A DNA stretch of 45,668 nt. It comes from a virus. Every line of letters begins with the position of its first letter. Position 1 is the stretch's first letter. The notes under the pieces are model-generated. The model did no database searches, was not told where the DNA came from, and was given only the letters and a program-made list of their open reading frames with translations. Shown here in pieces: positions 1-7,871 of the stretch. Where the stretch lies: positions 1 to 45,668 of the IMG/VR virus record IMGVR_UViG_3300028610_000043, one strand, 5' to 3'. The position numbers and the translations under genes were made by a program.

Positions 1-144
1 GGGCTTTCTAGTAAGCCTCCATCCAAAAATACTCATGTGTGTTTACCTCTAATAAATGTTGTACTGTCATCAGAAACTGTTGAAGATGATATATCTAAAG
101 TATCACTATCATTTCTTAATGTTGTGGTAGTAGCTGTCTGAGTC
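1..144. repeat. Terminal direct repeat, left copy
   Basis: These 144 bases are identical to positions 45525-45668. The repeat lies inside coding sequence: it holds the 3' end of the 761-residue fibre gene and the 5' end of the coiled-coil gene that starts at 45560 (equivalent to position 36). Joining the ends restores a normal ATGA overlap between the two genes. The simplest reading is the overlap left by assembling a circular or circularly permuted genome. A physical direct terminal repeat is possible but would cut through two genes. Confidence 0.95.
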
Positions 145-2318
145 ATTTTATTTCTAAATAATGTCTTAACCCACATTAATGCTGCAGCTATAGTTGTTGT
201 AGCAGCTACTGCACTTGTAGGTTCACCATAAGTATCAACAGCTATTACATCTACCATTTCAGCATTAATTTCAGAAGCTGTTGGTAAAGCAGCAATATCA
301 GTAGGTATTGTAGTTCCTGTATCTATTTCAATGTCTATAATACTTTGTGTATTATTATCATAAATAACTGTAGATGTTCCGTTGTCTGTTACGATAAAGT
401 CACCAAATAAAGTAATCGTGCCACCAGTACAGTTGGCGTTAATAGTTATATTACCTTTGCCGTGAATTTCTACAACATCAGCACCAGTTGCTCCCACGTT
501 TTGAAGCTCCATGTTACCATTCCAGTTATTAAACTGTAGGTTTGTAGCGCCTATTGCTGCACCTAAATCAAATATAGGCATTGCTGTTATTTCGGATGGT
601 CTACAATTATTTATACTATAATCATCTGCTGCTGTACAAATGAATGTACCAGAAAATGAACTATCAAGAATACCTGTTGTTGGTAGTGAAACACCAGTTA
701 ATAAACACTCAGAGAAAAATGTTTTACCTGCTCCAATTCCTATTCCAGTAATTAATGAACTTGAAAATATACAGAAGGATACATCTTGACCACCTAACGC
801 AATAGTTCCTCCTACACCACCAAATACATAAGCTGTATAAGTTTGTGCGAGTGTAATATCAGCATTTCTAACTAATTCAAAATGCCTTACTCCATCTGTA
901 CCTACCAATGCTGCAATAGTAGTTGCATCTGCTATATTATTAACAGGATTATCAGCTGTACCATCGACATAAGTAATAATTCCTGAATTAGTACCACTTG
1001 TATCAATCCATACAGCACCATCGTCATAACCTGCAAGACTTTTTCTGTTTAAAGTAGCTATTTGAGTAATTACTACTGCTGCTGAAGAATTATCTATTAC
1101 GTCCTCAAAAATTCCTCTAATATTAATTGAACCTCCTGAACCAGCAATAGTAACTATACCTCCTGTTCCTTCTAAACTTATAACATCACCAGCTTCTATA
1201 TTACTAAAATCAAGACCTCCTTGCCATCCTCTGATATTAAAATCAGAAGGCCCAACAGCAACACCTAAATCAATCATAGGTGCTGAAGTCCCTGCAATTA
1301 AAGAGAAACAATCTACAATATCAAACTGTCCTGCACTTCCTATTGTTAATGTTCCATCAAATCCAGTAGAACCATTAAATTGAGTAGGAGGTAAAGTTAC
1401 ATTGCCGATTGTACAATGATTAAATTGAGGTTGTGTAACTCCTGTAGCAATACCACTAACTGTTGCACCTTCAAATATAGAACCTGCTATATTTTGACCA
1501 CCTAAAGCTAAAGTCCAATTTTGACCAATAAATACTTGATTTGTTTGTGTTGCAGCAAAAGTAATAGATGAACCAGGATAAATTGCAAAAATAGGAATAT
1601 TAACACTAGCAGAAAGTAGATTAGCATCAGCTATATTGTCAACAGGATTATCAATAGTACCATTTTCAAAGTCTACTGAACCAGCCGTACCATTAACTGT
1701 ATCAATCCATATTTTACCTAGATAACCATTATTTTCTTGTATTTGTCTAACTCGTCTACCCCATGAATTAGTAACATTATGAGTAGCTCCAACAAGTACT
1801 TCATCTGCTAGTCTCATTAAAGCAGCAGTAGTAAATTGTTGTGTTCCAGCATCATCAGCATTATCTTGAGTTAAATCACCAAGTAATGAAGCTGTGAATG
1901 GTTGAGATGCTAAAGCTGCACTCATTAATTCGCCTAATCGATAAGTTTCTAATCTAGCAAATGCATCACCTGTATTAATACTACCAGTTGCAGACACCGC
2001 AAAGAATAAATCATATACAGCTTCTTCAACTACAAAAAATGTTTTCCATATTAATAATGCGCCAGCTACTTTAACTGAAACGTCTAATTCACCAACAGTA
2101 TTTGTATCAGTAGCATCAAATGTAATCGCATAACCACCATTAACAATATGTATTCCACCGCCTGAGTTCTTATTAACTGATGCTGTACCATTTTTTGAAA
2201 GTTTGATATCAGTATTAGCAATAGTTAATCCTGTCTCAGGTGTCTTAAAATCTGTATCATCAACAAAACCATCAAGAATTCTAGTTTGACTTGCTGTTGA
2301 CTGCCTTAAATAATTCAT
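33..2318 (-). CDS. Large beta-solenoid-like tail fibre or spike protein with internal duplication
   Basis: This 761-residue protein is rich in Gly, Thr, Asn, Ile and Val, in the pattern of phage beta-helical fibres. Residues about 25-110 form an N-terminal beta domain. A module of about 230 residues then occurs twice, beginning with IWIDT near residue 203 and VWIDT near 436. Both copies continue with an xDNPVxNIADA motif, ALGGQ, an IDLG/FDLG segment and a final G-x-I-x-I stretch. The C-terminus (about 690-761) contains FRNKMTQTATT, which I remember from other phage structural proteins. No enzymatic motif is visible. It is transcribed with the late operon, overlaps the 55-residue gene upstream and, across the map junction, the coiled-coil gene downstream. 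A virion fibre role is inferred from composition and context. Confidence 0.7.
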   Translation of the reverse strand: MNYLRQSTASQTRILDGFVDDTDFKTPETGLTIANTDIKLSKNGTASVNKNSGGGIHIVNGGYAITFDATDTNTVGELDVSVKVAGALLIWKTFFVVEEAVYDLFFAVSATGSINTGDAFARLETYRLGELMSAALASQPFTASLLGDLTQDNADDAGTQQFTTAALMRLADEVLVGATHNVTNSWGRRVRQIQENNGYLGKIWIDTVNGTAGSVDFENGTIDNPVDNIADANLLSASVNIPIFAIYPGSSITFAATQTNQVFIGQNWTLALGGQNIAGSIFEGATVSGIATGVTQPQFNHCTIGNVTLPPTQFNGSTGFDGTLTIGSAGQFDIVDCFSLIAGTSAPMIDLGVAVGPSDFNIRGWQGGLDFSNIEAGDVISLEGTGGIVTIAGSGGSINIRGIFEDVIDNSSAAVVITQIATLNRKSLAGYDDGAVWIDTSGTNSGIITYVDGTADNPVNNIADATTIAALVGTDGVRHFELVRNADITLAQTYTAYVFGGVGGTIALGGQDVSFCIFSSSLITGIGIGAGKTFFSECLLTGVSLPTTGILDSSFSGTFICTAADDYSINNCRPSEITAMPIFDLGAAIGATNLQFNNWNGNMELQNVGATGADVVEIHGKGNITINANCTGGTITLFGDFIVTDNGTSTVIYDNNTQSIIDIEIDTGTTIPTDIAALPTASEINAEMVDVIAVDTYGEPTSAVAATTTIAAALMWVKTLFRNKMTQTATTTTLRNDSDTLDISSSTVSDDSTTFIRGKHT

Positions 2319-2482
2319 CTCATCATCCTATGGTAATGGAGAGTTGGTTTACCGCCTGTTGGAGGAGCTGTTAATTTTTGTTCATTGATTATATTCCCAA
2401 ATGGTGACATATAAGTTCTATTCTCATTAAAATGAACTATTGTTCCTGATATTGGGTCCATATAAGTACGTTTAGTAGCCAT
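2315..2482 (-). CDS. Small late-operon protein, 55 residues
   Basis: A 55-codon reading frame begins MATKRTYMDP and ends HYHRMMR. It fills the only gap between the 443- and 761-residue genes. Its ATG shares a base with the upstream stop (TAATG) and its TGA overlaps the next ATG (ATGA), exactly the coupling used throughout this operon, so I call it real despite its size. I recognise no family. The sequence has a Tyr/Met/Pro-rich first half and a Pro/Gly-rich tail, and no membrane segment. A minor virion component or chaperone is possible from context only. Confidence 0.6.
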   Translation of the reverse strand: MATKRTYMDPISGTIVHFNENRTYMSPFGNIINEQKLTAPPTGGKPTLHYHRMMR

Positions 2483-3813
2483 TATGTTACCTCAATTAAC
2501 CCATCTACAAATACTGTATCTGGCGTAACTTGTCGTTTAGCTAAAGATACTCTTGCATATATAGGACCTTCAAAACCGTAAACTAGAGCACCAGTTGACA
2601 TCTCTTGTCCATTAGCTGCTGTACCTCCCCAAGAACTAACAGCATCATCTGTAATTGCTGTACTTGAAGCAAATAATCTAGTATTGGCTGGGTTAAAAGT
2701 TTGATTATGTTGTGCAGTATCACCTACATCTACAGTATAAAATTCTGTCCACATTTCATCTTCATTATAATCTACACCACCATCATTAGCTATATGTACT
2801 TTTGCAGTTTGTGAACCTGCCTCTACCCATATAGGACCAAGCCAAGGACTTTTTAATATTGCTTGTGAACTCTCTAATGTACTACTAGCTGATGGAGTCA
2901 TAGCATAAGCGAAAGCACCGCTTGCACCATCATCTGCACCACCCGTTCTTACTGCTGTAAACTCTGCATCAATTGTTCCATGAACATCTTCATATTCATA
3001 ATCTTGAATACTTGATGTTACTCCTACACTTGTTGTATCGCTTGAAGCAATAACTTCCATCGTACTTCCTAGTGTTGGTGAAGAACTATACTTATTAAAA
3101 ACAGCAGGTAAAATACAATTACGTATTTTAATTATATTAGACCCACCAGCTTGATTTACAAAAGTTGTAGTTCCTAAACCTGAAATATCCACTCCTGTAA
3201 ACGTTTTTAATCCATGACCTGTGGCCGCATTGTCAATCACAGAAGCTGTAGCTGTGAATAAAATCGAACCACCCATCATGTGAGCATCACCTTGTGACAA
3301 TCGACCTGATGCACCTAATATTTCATATATAGTATTTTCTAAAATTAAAAAACTGTTACCACTTCCTGATATACCCACATCATCAGTTGATGCTAATTTA
3401 GAATTAACCATTTTCATGGTTAAATTAGTACCTAATGTAAATCTGTCTGCCGAACTAACATAAAGTGCTATCCATGTTGCAAATCCAGCTATGTTAATAT
3501 CACTAGCTGCTCCAGTACAAGCTATTTTAGGTAGTGTCACAGCTAAGTCAGCTAATACAGGAGGCTCATTAGTAGTACCATCAACAACACCTGTTAATAT
3601 ACACGGATTAGTAATTATTCCAGGACTTGTGAATGTTCTGGTCGCTGCTGCTGTATCGTCATTCACACCCTGAACCCAAAGTCTATCACCTGCTGACATA
3701 ACAGCATAAGCTCCCTCAAGCGTTAACTTAGCTAACGCCCAAGTTGTTCCATTTTGGGCATCACTACCTATAGTTAATACACCACCACCTGTAACCATAT
3801 AGAAATCAGCCAT
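2482..3813 (-). CDS. Beta-rich virion protein, probable fibre or spike component
   Basis: The protein has 443 residues and is dominated by Gly, Ser, Thr, Val and Ile with short beta-strand periodicity. The stretch from about residue 90 to 240 looks like a parallel beta-helix, with runs such as ILENTIYEILG and IKIRNCILPA. The start is fixed by TAATG overlap with the preceding gene and the end by TAATG with the 55-residue gene. Between capsid-proximal genes and the duplicated 761-residue fibre it is best read as part of a fibre, spike or head-decorating structure. No catalytic motif is seen and I cannot name a family. Confidence 0.55.
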   Translation of the reverse strand: MADFYMVTGGGVLTIGSDAQNGTTWALAKLTLEGAYAVMSAGDRLWVQGVNDDTAAATRTFTSPGIITNPCILTGVVDGTTNEPPVLADLAVTLPKIACTGAASDINIAGFATWIALYVSSADRFTLGTNLTMKMVNSKLASTDDVGISGSGNSFLILENTIYEILGASGRLSQGDAHMMGGSILFTATASVIDNAATGHGLKTFTGVDISGLGTTTFVNQAGGSNIIKIRNCILPAVFNKYSSSPTLGSTMEVIASSDTTSVGVTSSIQDYEYEDVHGTIDAEFTAVRTGGADDGASGAFAYAMTPSASSTLESSQAILKSPWLGPIWVEAGSQTAKVHIANDGGVDYNEDEMWTEFYTVDVGDTAQHNQTFNPANTRLFASSTAITDDAVSSWGGTAANGQEMSTGALVYGFEGPIYARVSLAKRQVTPDTVFVDGLIEVT

Positions 3814-4283
3814 TACAATTCCTCCCTAACATCATCGTCAAATAATAATTGGTTATTAAGGATGTAATTTTGTCTTTCTCTGATACGAATTCGTTGGGTT
3901 TGTGTGAAAAAGTTCTCGATTTGGATATTGGTAAAATTTTGCACATATTCAGCAGCCTTTAGCATCTTTTCTGGATTGCCGAGCATTAGAGCTTTTACAA
4001 CTCGTTTAGCTTTCTGATTATTGTTTAGATGTTTCAAAACAATAATTGAAGGGTCAGCACCTTCTTGAATGGCTTGTTGTAAAGATTCTTTTTCACCCTC
4101 AATCAAGCTAGCTTCGAGTTTAGGAACCCAATCAAGCAACTCTTGATTAATGTCATGGCCTACAAGACAAGAATAACGATGCTCATGTATATCACCATTA
4201 TGGTCGGTATGTTGCTCAAATACGGCTAACCGACCATTACCTCTGTTACGCCATTTAATAATTTGACTTGATACTATTGGCAT
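3813..4283 (-). CDS. Hypothetical late-operon protein, 156 residues
   Basis: The N-terminal third (residues about 1-50) is beta-like and contains an EQHTDHNGDIHEHRYSC stretch. The rest is helical and charged, with ALMLGNPEKMLKAAEYVQNF and an Arg-rich segment ending in acidic residues. It starts one base after the 88-residue gene and ends by TAATG overlap with the 443-residue gene. I do not recognise a family. A small structural or assembly protein is likely from the tight packing in the late operon; the His-rich patch might bind metal, but that is only a guess. Confidence 0.6.
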   Translation of the reverse strand: MPIVSSQIIKWRNRGNGRLAVFEQHTDHNGDIHEHRYSCLVGHDINQELLDWVPKLEASLIEGEKESLQQAIQEGADPSIIVLKHLNNNQKAKRVVKALMLGNPEKMLKAAEYVQNFTNIQIENFFTQTQRIRIRERQNYILNNQLLFDDDVREEL

Positions 4284-4284
4284 T

Positions 4285-4551
4285 TTATTGTACTACATAA
4301 AAACCGACTGGGTTAGTAGTCGCTTGTTTTAGAATATCATATTTATTTGGTCCGGCTAGCTGGATAACATTCTCAGCTGCGGAAAGGGCTATCTTAGGTA
4401 CTACAGGAGTAGACACACCATTTAAAATAACATTGACAGTTATTTCTTCACTACTAATAAGTCCATCGTGTGCGATACTTACAAATCTATCATCAGGAAT
4501 GTATAGACGTTCAGTTTTAGCATCTGTAGTTGGTTCTATAATTGTTTGCAT
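4285..4551 (-). CDS. Hypothetical small beta-rich late protein, 88 residues
   Basis: The 88-residue product reads as alternating beta strands and turns, with RLYIPDDRFVSIAHDGL and VNVILNGVSTPVVPKIALS, ending NPVGFYVVQ. No signal peptide, membrane helix or known motif is visible. It is the first gene after the terminator at 4562-4589, so its expression depends on read-through from the capsid unit or an unseen promoter. The size and beta content fit a minor head or tail component, which is inference. A GGAG motif lies just before the ATG. Confidence 0.6.
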   Translation of the reverse strand: MQTIIEPTTDAKTERLYIPDDRFVSIAHDGLISSEEITVNVILNGVSTPVVPKIALSAAENVIQLAGPNKYDILKQATTNPVGFYVVQ

Positions 4552-4561
4552 ACTATCTCCT

Positions 4562-4589
4562 CAAAAAGAGGGTCATCCGAAGATGACCC
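4562..4589 (-). terminator. Rho-independent terminator inside the late operon
   Basis: Read on the minus strand, an 8-bp perfect stem (GGGTCATC / GATGACCC) closed by a TTCG tetraloop is followed directly by TCTTTTTG. It sits 15 bp after the stop of the decoration-like gene and before the 88-residue gene. UUCG loops with a following U-tract are among the most efficient intrinsic terminators. It would separate a highly expressed capsid unit from the fibre and tail genes, with partial read-through supplying the latter. Confidence 0.88.
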
Positions 4590-4603
4590 AATCCAACCAC
4601 CAA

Positions 4604-5047
4604 CTACCGAGGAATTTTGGTGTATTCGCCAGTCTTCTTCTCTGGTTCTAAATACTCAATGACTATATAGTATTTACCAACAGCAGTTTGTGCACCTACT
4701 ATTGTAATACCAAGCCATACAGTAACACCAGTATCAGTTTCAGATTGACCAGTAAATGTACCTGTTTTACCTGTTGCAGCATCCATATCAGCAGCAGACA
4801 TAATCTCAGAACCACCAGAAGCAGTACCAAGAGTAGCTACGCCTGACGTGGCCATATCTCCAACAGTATTAACATGAACATAAGCGTCTGTAATAATAGA
4901 ATTAGGTGGAAGGTCACACAACTGGTGGTCTCCATCTCCTAAAGGTAAATTATTATCATCCGTACCTTCTTCCAAAAAGATTGCAAAATAACTTGTACTT
5001 TTCTTTTGGAAGGCTTCATTTTGAAGTCTTAAGTCTGTATCAGCCAT
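4604..5047 (-). CDS. Probable capsid decoration or head fibre protein
   Basis: The 147-residue product lies 2 bp after the major capsid gene and before a strong terminator, so it is co-expressed with the capsid. Residues about 35-135 show a beta domain with LPPNSIITDAYVHV, then ATSGVATLG, then TGVTVWLGITIVGAQTAVGKYYIVIEYL. The same order of motifs occurs in the second half of the 223-residue protein at 29795-30466 (IPNDATIIQAWYEV, SGGSATIALG, AGKIRIWFKFL). I recall this beta-sandwich-like unit from phage head-associated proteins. Decoration or head fibre function is inferred from position and this shared domain. Confidence 0.6.
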   Translation of the reverse strand: MADTDLRLQNEAFQKKSTSYFAIFLEEGTDDNNLPLGDGDHQLCDLPPNSIITDAYVHVNTVGDMATSGVATLGTASGGSEIMSAADMDAATGKTGTFTGQSETDTGVTVWLGITIVGAQTAVGKYYIVIEYLEPEKKTGEYTKIPR

Positions 5048-5049
5048 GA

Positions 5050-6222
5050 TTACTGTACCTCCACATCAACAGCAATAACACCATAGTCAATTGCAGCGAC
5101 TTTGGCTTGCTTATATGTTTCGTTTTCAGCAGACAACTTACACTTACGAGTTTCCATCCAGAACTCAACAGCTGATTCAGATTTAATACCAAAATCTTGA
5201 GACTCTTGATATTTATAATCTGGCTGTTTACCGAATGCAATTTGAAGTGCACTTCGACCCATGATAAGACCACGTGAATGTAGATTAGTTCCAGCATAAT
5301 CAAACCCTGTTTGACCTGTCCAAGGATCAGAAGTTGGGTCAGTACCATTATACTGTCTTAAACCACAAATCTCAATCTCAGAAGCATTTAAAGTCCAACC
5401 AGTAGCTGCACCATCTGTTTGACCAAAGAAGTGATTTGCTTCAACAATCATCAAAGCACCAATTTGTCCAAACACACCTGAAATATTACGATTGTTCTGA
5501 CCACGAATGTCAGAATCTTTCATAATAGTTTGATAACCATCAGTATCTTTACGTAGCATAGAAGCCATAGCTGAATCGATTACGAAAACCCATTTTGACA
5601 TCATACCATACTTGCCATCTTTTCCTTTATACATAGTATAACCATCAAGAGGACGACGTATGCCACCAGTATCAAACCCATTAGAAGTTTTAAGAGTTTT
5701 CTCAATTTCAACCAACTGGTCGAATGTAAATGTTGTGCCAAGGTCAATGATATGAGTAGGAGCTTGAGCACCATCATCATTAGTTACCAGATTACCCTGA
5801 GCAGCATCGAAAATTGCCTGGTCTTTAAATCGAACAAACAAATCACCTAACTTATTACGTGAGTCTGAGTGTTCATTAATAGTTAAATCTCCGATATTAA
5901 CACCATCGAATTTATCACCATTATCTACAACTAGACGATAACGATCAACAGTGATTTTTTCAGAGAACTTTTTCTTCTGCTCGCCTTTACCAAATGCCGT
6001 ATCTTTACCTTTAATAGCTTTGCCAGAAAGGTTACCGTCATAATCAAATACAACAGTATGGCCAGTACCAGAGTTTTCATTGTTTTCTTGATAAACAATA
6101 GCATCTTTGGAATTACCAGTGAACGGAGTCCAGAAAGAAAGAGAGGAAGACTGAATCAAACCTTCACGCATCCACTTCTTGCGTTTAAGGTCGGACGTTA
6201 AACTGACTACAGCAGTAGACAT
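5050..6222 (-). CDS. Major capsid protein (N4 gp56 / DUF4043-like)
   Basis: This 390-residue protein matches my memory of the phage major capsid family related to N4 gp56, with WMREGLIQSSSLSFWTPFTG near the start, GHTVVFDYDGNLSGKAIKGKDTAFGKGEQKKKFSEK around residues 55-90, and NKLGDLFVRFKDQAIFDAA around 130. It should form the HK97-fold icosahedral shell. Position supports it: directly after the scaffold gene and directly before the decoration-like gene, with its own promoter (6377-6385), a leader of about 150 nt and a terminator after the next gene. The SD GAGGTGAG lies a few bases before the ATG. Confidence 0.92.
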   Translation of the reverse strand: MSTAVVSLTSDLKRKKWMREGLIQSSSLSFWTPFTGNSKDAIVYQENNENSGTGHTVVFDYDGNLSGKAIKGKDTAFGKGEQKKKFSEKITVDRYRLVVDNGDKFDGVNIGDLTINEHSDSRNKLGDLFVRFKDQAIFDAAQGNLVTNDDGAQAPTHIIDLGTTFTFDQLVEIEKTLKTSNGFDTGGIRRPLDGYTMYKGKDGKYGMMSKWVFVIDSAMASMLRKDTDGYQTIMKDSDIRGQNNRNISGVFGQIGALMIVEANHFFGQTDGAATGWTLNASEIEICGLRQYNGTDPTSDPWTGQTGFDYAGTNLHSRGLIMGRSALQIAFGKQPDYKYQESQDFGIKSESAVEFWMETRKCKLSAENETYKQAKVAAIDYGVIAVDVEVQ

Positions 6223-6237
6223 ATTCTCACCTCGTTT

Positions 6238-6254
6238 GAGTGCTCACTGCACTC
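6238..6254 (-). promoter_or_regulatory. Hairpin in the capsid mRNA leader next to the ribosome-binding site
   Basis: On the transcript, GAGTGC and GCACTC form a 6-bp perfect stem with a five-base loop, ending a few bases 5' of the capsid SD GAGGTGAG. There is no U-tract, so it is not a terminator. Stem-loops placed just before a strong SD often protect abundant phage mRNAs or mark RNase cleavage sites. That role is inference. Confidence 0.5.
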
Positions 6255-6376
6255 ATTAAATATTCATTAAGAGTACAGTGAATCCGAAAGTATGCTTACT
6301 ACGGTGACTGTGATGGGTTTATTCAACCTGAATTTTATGCAGTAAACTGGAATTAAAATTCATTTAGAATACGTAT

Positions 6377-6385
6377 ATTATATCA
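6377..6385 (-). promoter_or_regulatory. Extended -10 promoter for the capsid unit
   Basis: The minus strand reads TGATATAAT, a perfect TATAAT with an extended TGn. The same ATATGATATAAT string occurs in the promoter at 17641-17669. The -35 position (TTTTAA, 17 bp upstream) is poor, as is common with extended -10 promoters. Initiation near 6370 would give a leader of roughly 148 nt in the otherwise gene-free 6223-6399 gap. Confidence 0.6.
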
Positions 6386-6399
6386 TATATATAGGAGGA

Positions 6400-7122
6400 T
6401 TAAAATATTTCTTTTTCATATGAAGATGCTGCTGCTCTTGCTACCGCGTCTTCATCAGGTATACTACTACCACCCGCTTTATCAAAGTCAGGTTTCTCGT
6501 CAACTCCTTTACCTTTATCAATTACTTTATCTTTACTGACATATTTAACTACTTTAGCTATATACTCTTCAAAAGTAATTTCTCCTTTAGCTAATTGATT
6601 GGTTATACGTGGAGGAACGTCGTTATCTATCAAATCTTGAGTTATCTGAAGTTCAGGGTTAGCTTCATTGTATTCTTCAACTAGCCGAGCACGTTTATCT
6701 AACTCAGTTTCATTCTTTGCATCATCAGTAAGTTTAGTTCTCTTTTCTTTATGCGTTGTTCTTGCTACTTCTTTATATTCATCAATTTTAGTTTTCCAAG
6801 CATCAGGGTCAGAAGTTTTAAGTCCGTCAAGTTCTGTACGTTGTTCACTAGTTAGATTATTAATTGCTTCACCTTCCCATCCAGTAGCTAAAGCTTCATT
6901 TTCTGCTGCTAAAGACTTATTTGTATTCTTTTCTCTTGTAAAGGAAGAAAACGTATCACGTCTTCTTATTTCAGTGCGTGCAGCATACTGTAACTCTTCT
7001 GAAGCTTCAGTACCTTCAGGTAATGCTAGTTTACCGTCTTCACCTTTAACAAACTTGTCTGCTAGACTGTTTACTTGCTGTTCCATTGTAGAAGCTGCAG
7101 ATTTATCATCCGGAGTGCTCAT
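6400..7122 (-). CDS. Capsid scaffolding protein
   Basis: The 240-residue protein is highly charged, predicted helical, and lacks Cys and hydrophobic core segments, as is typical of phage scaffolds. It opens MSTPDDKSAAS, has a Glu/Lys/Ala-rich middle (residues 40-150) and a C-terminal AAASSYEKEIF tail that could bind the capsid protein. It is first in the leftward operon and immediately precedes the major capsid gene, the standard scaffold position. An AAGGA ribosome-binding site and the promoter at 7156-7184 lie upstream. A fused protease is unlikely because no catalytic motif is present. Confidence 0.8.
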   Translation of the reverse strand: MSTPDDKSAASTMEQQVNSLADKFVKGEDGKLALPEGTEASEELQYAARTEIRRRDTFSSFTREKNTNKSLAAENEALATGWEGEAINNLTSEQRTELDGLKTSDPDAWKTKIDEYKEVARTTHKEKRTKLTDDAKNETELDKRARLVEEYNEANPELQITQDLIDNDVPPRITNQLAKGEITFEEYIAKVVKYVSKDKVIDKGKGVDEKPDFDKAGGSSIPDEDAVARAAASSYEKEIF

Positions 7123-7155
7123 TGGTATTATCCTTATTTCATTAGTTGGACATAT

Positions 7156-7184
7156 ATTTTATATAAATTATTTACAAATGTACA
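7156..7184 (-). promoter_or_regulatory. Leftward late promoter
   Basis: The minus strand carries TGTACA, a 17-bp spacer and TAAAAT, giving a start near 7149 and a short leader before the scaffold ATG at 7122. TGTACA is self-palindromic and falls within the spacer of the opposing promoter (7171-7199), so the two polymerases would compete for the same DNA. Confidence 0.5.
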
Positions 7185-7199
7185 CATTTATTATATAAT
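7171..7199 (+). promoter_or_regulatory. Rightward promoter for the regulator and terminase genes
   Basis: TTTACA at 7171-7176, a 17-bp spacer and a perfect TATAAT at 7194-7199 make a good sigma70-type promoter, with a start near 7206, about 20 bp before the ATG of the 57-residue regulator candidate. It overlaps the leftward promoter back to back. Confidence 0.72.
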
Positions 7200-7225
7200 A
7201 TTATCTTTAATATTAAGGACCCTGT

Positions 7226-7399
7226 ATGCCTGTATATACTTTCTCTACTCAGACCAAGAAACCTATGGATGATAAGCTTGTACAACGTATTAAAGCTCAC
7301 TGTCGTAAACACCATTTAAATTTCAGTGGTATCCTTATTGAACAATTAGCTAAGTATGAGGAGCAATTGAATGAAATACAGCGAAGAAGAGAAGTATAA
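7226..7399 (+). CDS. Small ribbon-helix-helix-like regulator candidate
   Basis: A 57-codon frame starts MPVYTFSTQTKKPMDD and continues with LVQRIKAHCRKHHLNFSGIL and a Glu-rich helix. A short strand, then a helix with a basic face, a turn with NFSG and a second helix resembles Arc/MetJ ribbon-helix-helix proteins, in which a Ser caps the second helix. It has an AAGGA site 5' and overlaps the terminase small subunit start by 29 bp. Being first downstream of the divergent promoters, it could repress one or both. The family call rests on pattern only. Confidence 0.55.
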   Translation: MPVYTFSTQTKKPMDDKLVQRIKAHCRKHHLNFSGILIEQLAKYEEQLNEIQRRREV

Positions 7400-7871
7400 A
7401 GCTCTCTCTTTATTAAACGATGGTAAAGAACCTCGTAATGTAGCTACTGAACTTAAAATACCTGTAACAACTATTATAAGGTGGAATAAAGAACTAAAAG
7501 AAGAAATAGCTAATGGTGGAATAAGTAAAATAATAGACTTAGACCAAGTACTTATAGGAGAAGTATTAACTAAAATAGTAGATGAAGAACCTATATTAAC
7601 TGATGCAGCTAATGAATTAACTGCTAGTCTATCCTCATTAGAACGATTAAGTGAAGAATTACACACAACAGCTATGGTTATTAACTCCAGAACTAAAAGT
7701 ATGGTGCATAGAGCTGAGACTGCGGCTGAACTAATAATGTTGGCTGAAGTGGTTTGCGAGATTCAGAAATCTTTCTTTAATACTAACTCTACTAATATTA
7801 ATATACAAAATAATAATGGTGGTGAATCAAGATATAATGCATTCTTAGGAGATAAGCCAATCGATGCTTAG
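7371..7871 (+). CDS. terS: Terminase small subunit (putative)
   Basis: The 166-residue product begins with a helix-turn-helix (residues about 5-45, YKALSLLNDGKEPRNVATEL then IPVTTIIRWNKEL), as in many small terminases that bind the packaging site. The middle is helical and suitable for oligomerisation, and the C-terminus ends in an Asn-rich linker. It overlaps the large terminase by 8 bp, the usual terS-terL pairing, and has a GAGGAG ribosome-binding site. An alternative is a plain HTH regulator, but the position argues for packaging. Confidence 0.75.
   Translation: MKYSEEEKYKALSLLNDGKEPRNVATELKIPVTTIIRWNKELKEEIANGGISKIIDLDQVLIGEVLTKIVDEEPILTDAANELTASLSSLERLSEELHTTAMVINSRTKSMVHRAETAAELIMLAEVVCEIQKSFFNTNSTNINIQNNNGGESRYNAFLGDKPIDA

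Noticed and set aside
1-144. Physical direct terminal repeat like that of T7
   Set aside because: The repeat cuts through two overlapping genes and contains no promoter or terminase signal. An assembly overlap of a circular map explains it better.
5040-5348. 102-codon minus-strand frame inside the capsid gene
   Set aside because: It lies wholly within the capsid reading frame region, with Leu/Ile/Lys bias typical of shifted AT-rich coding DNA.
6389-6400. Ribosome-binding-like AGGAGG on the plus strand
   Set aside because: No plus-strand gene follows; it is the complement of the scaffold-capsid gap.
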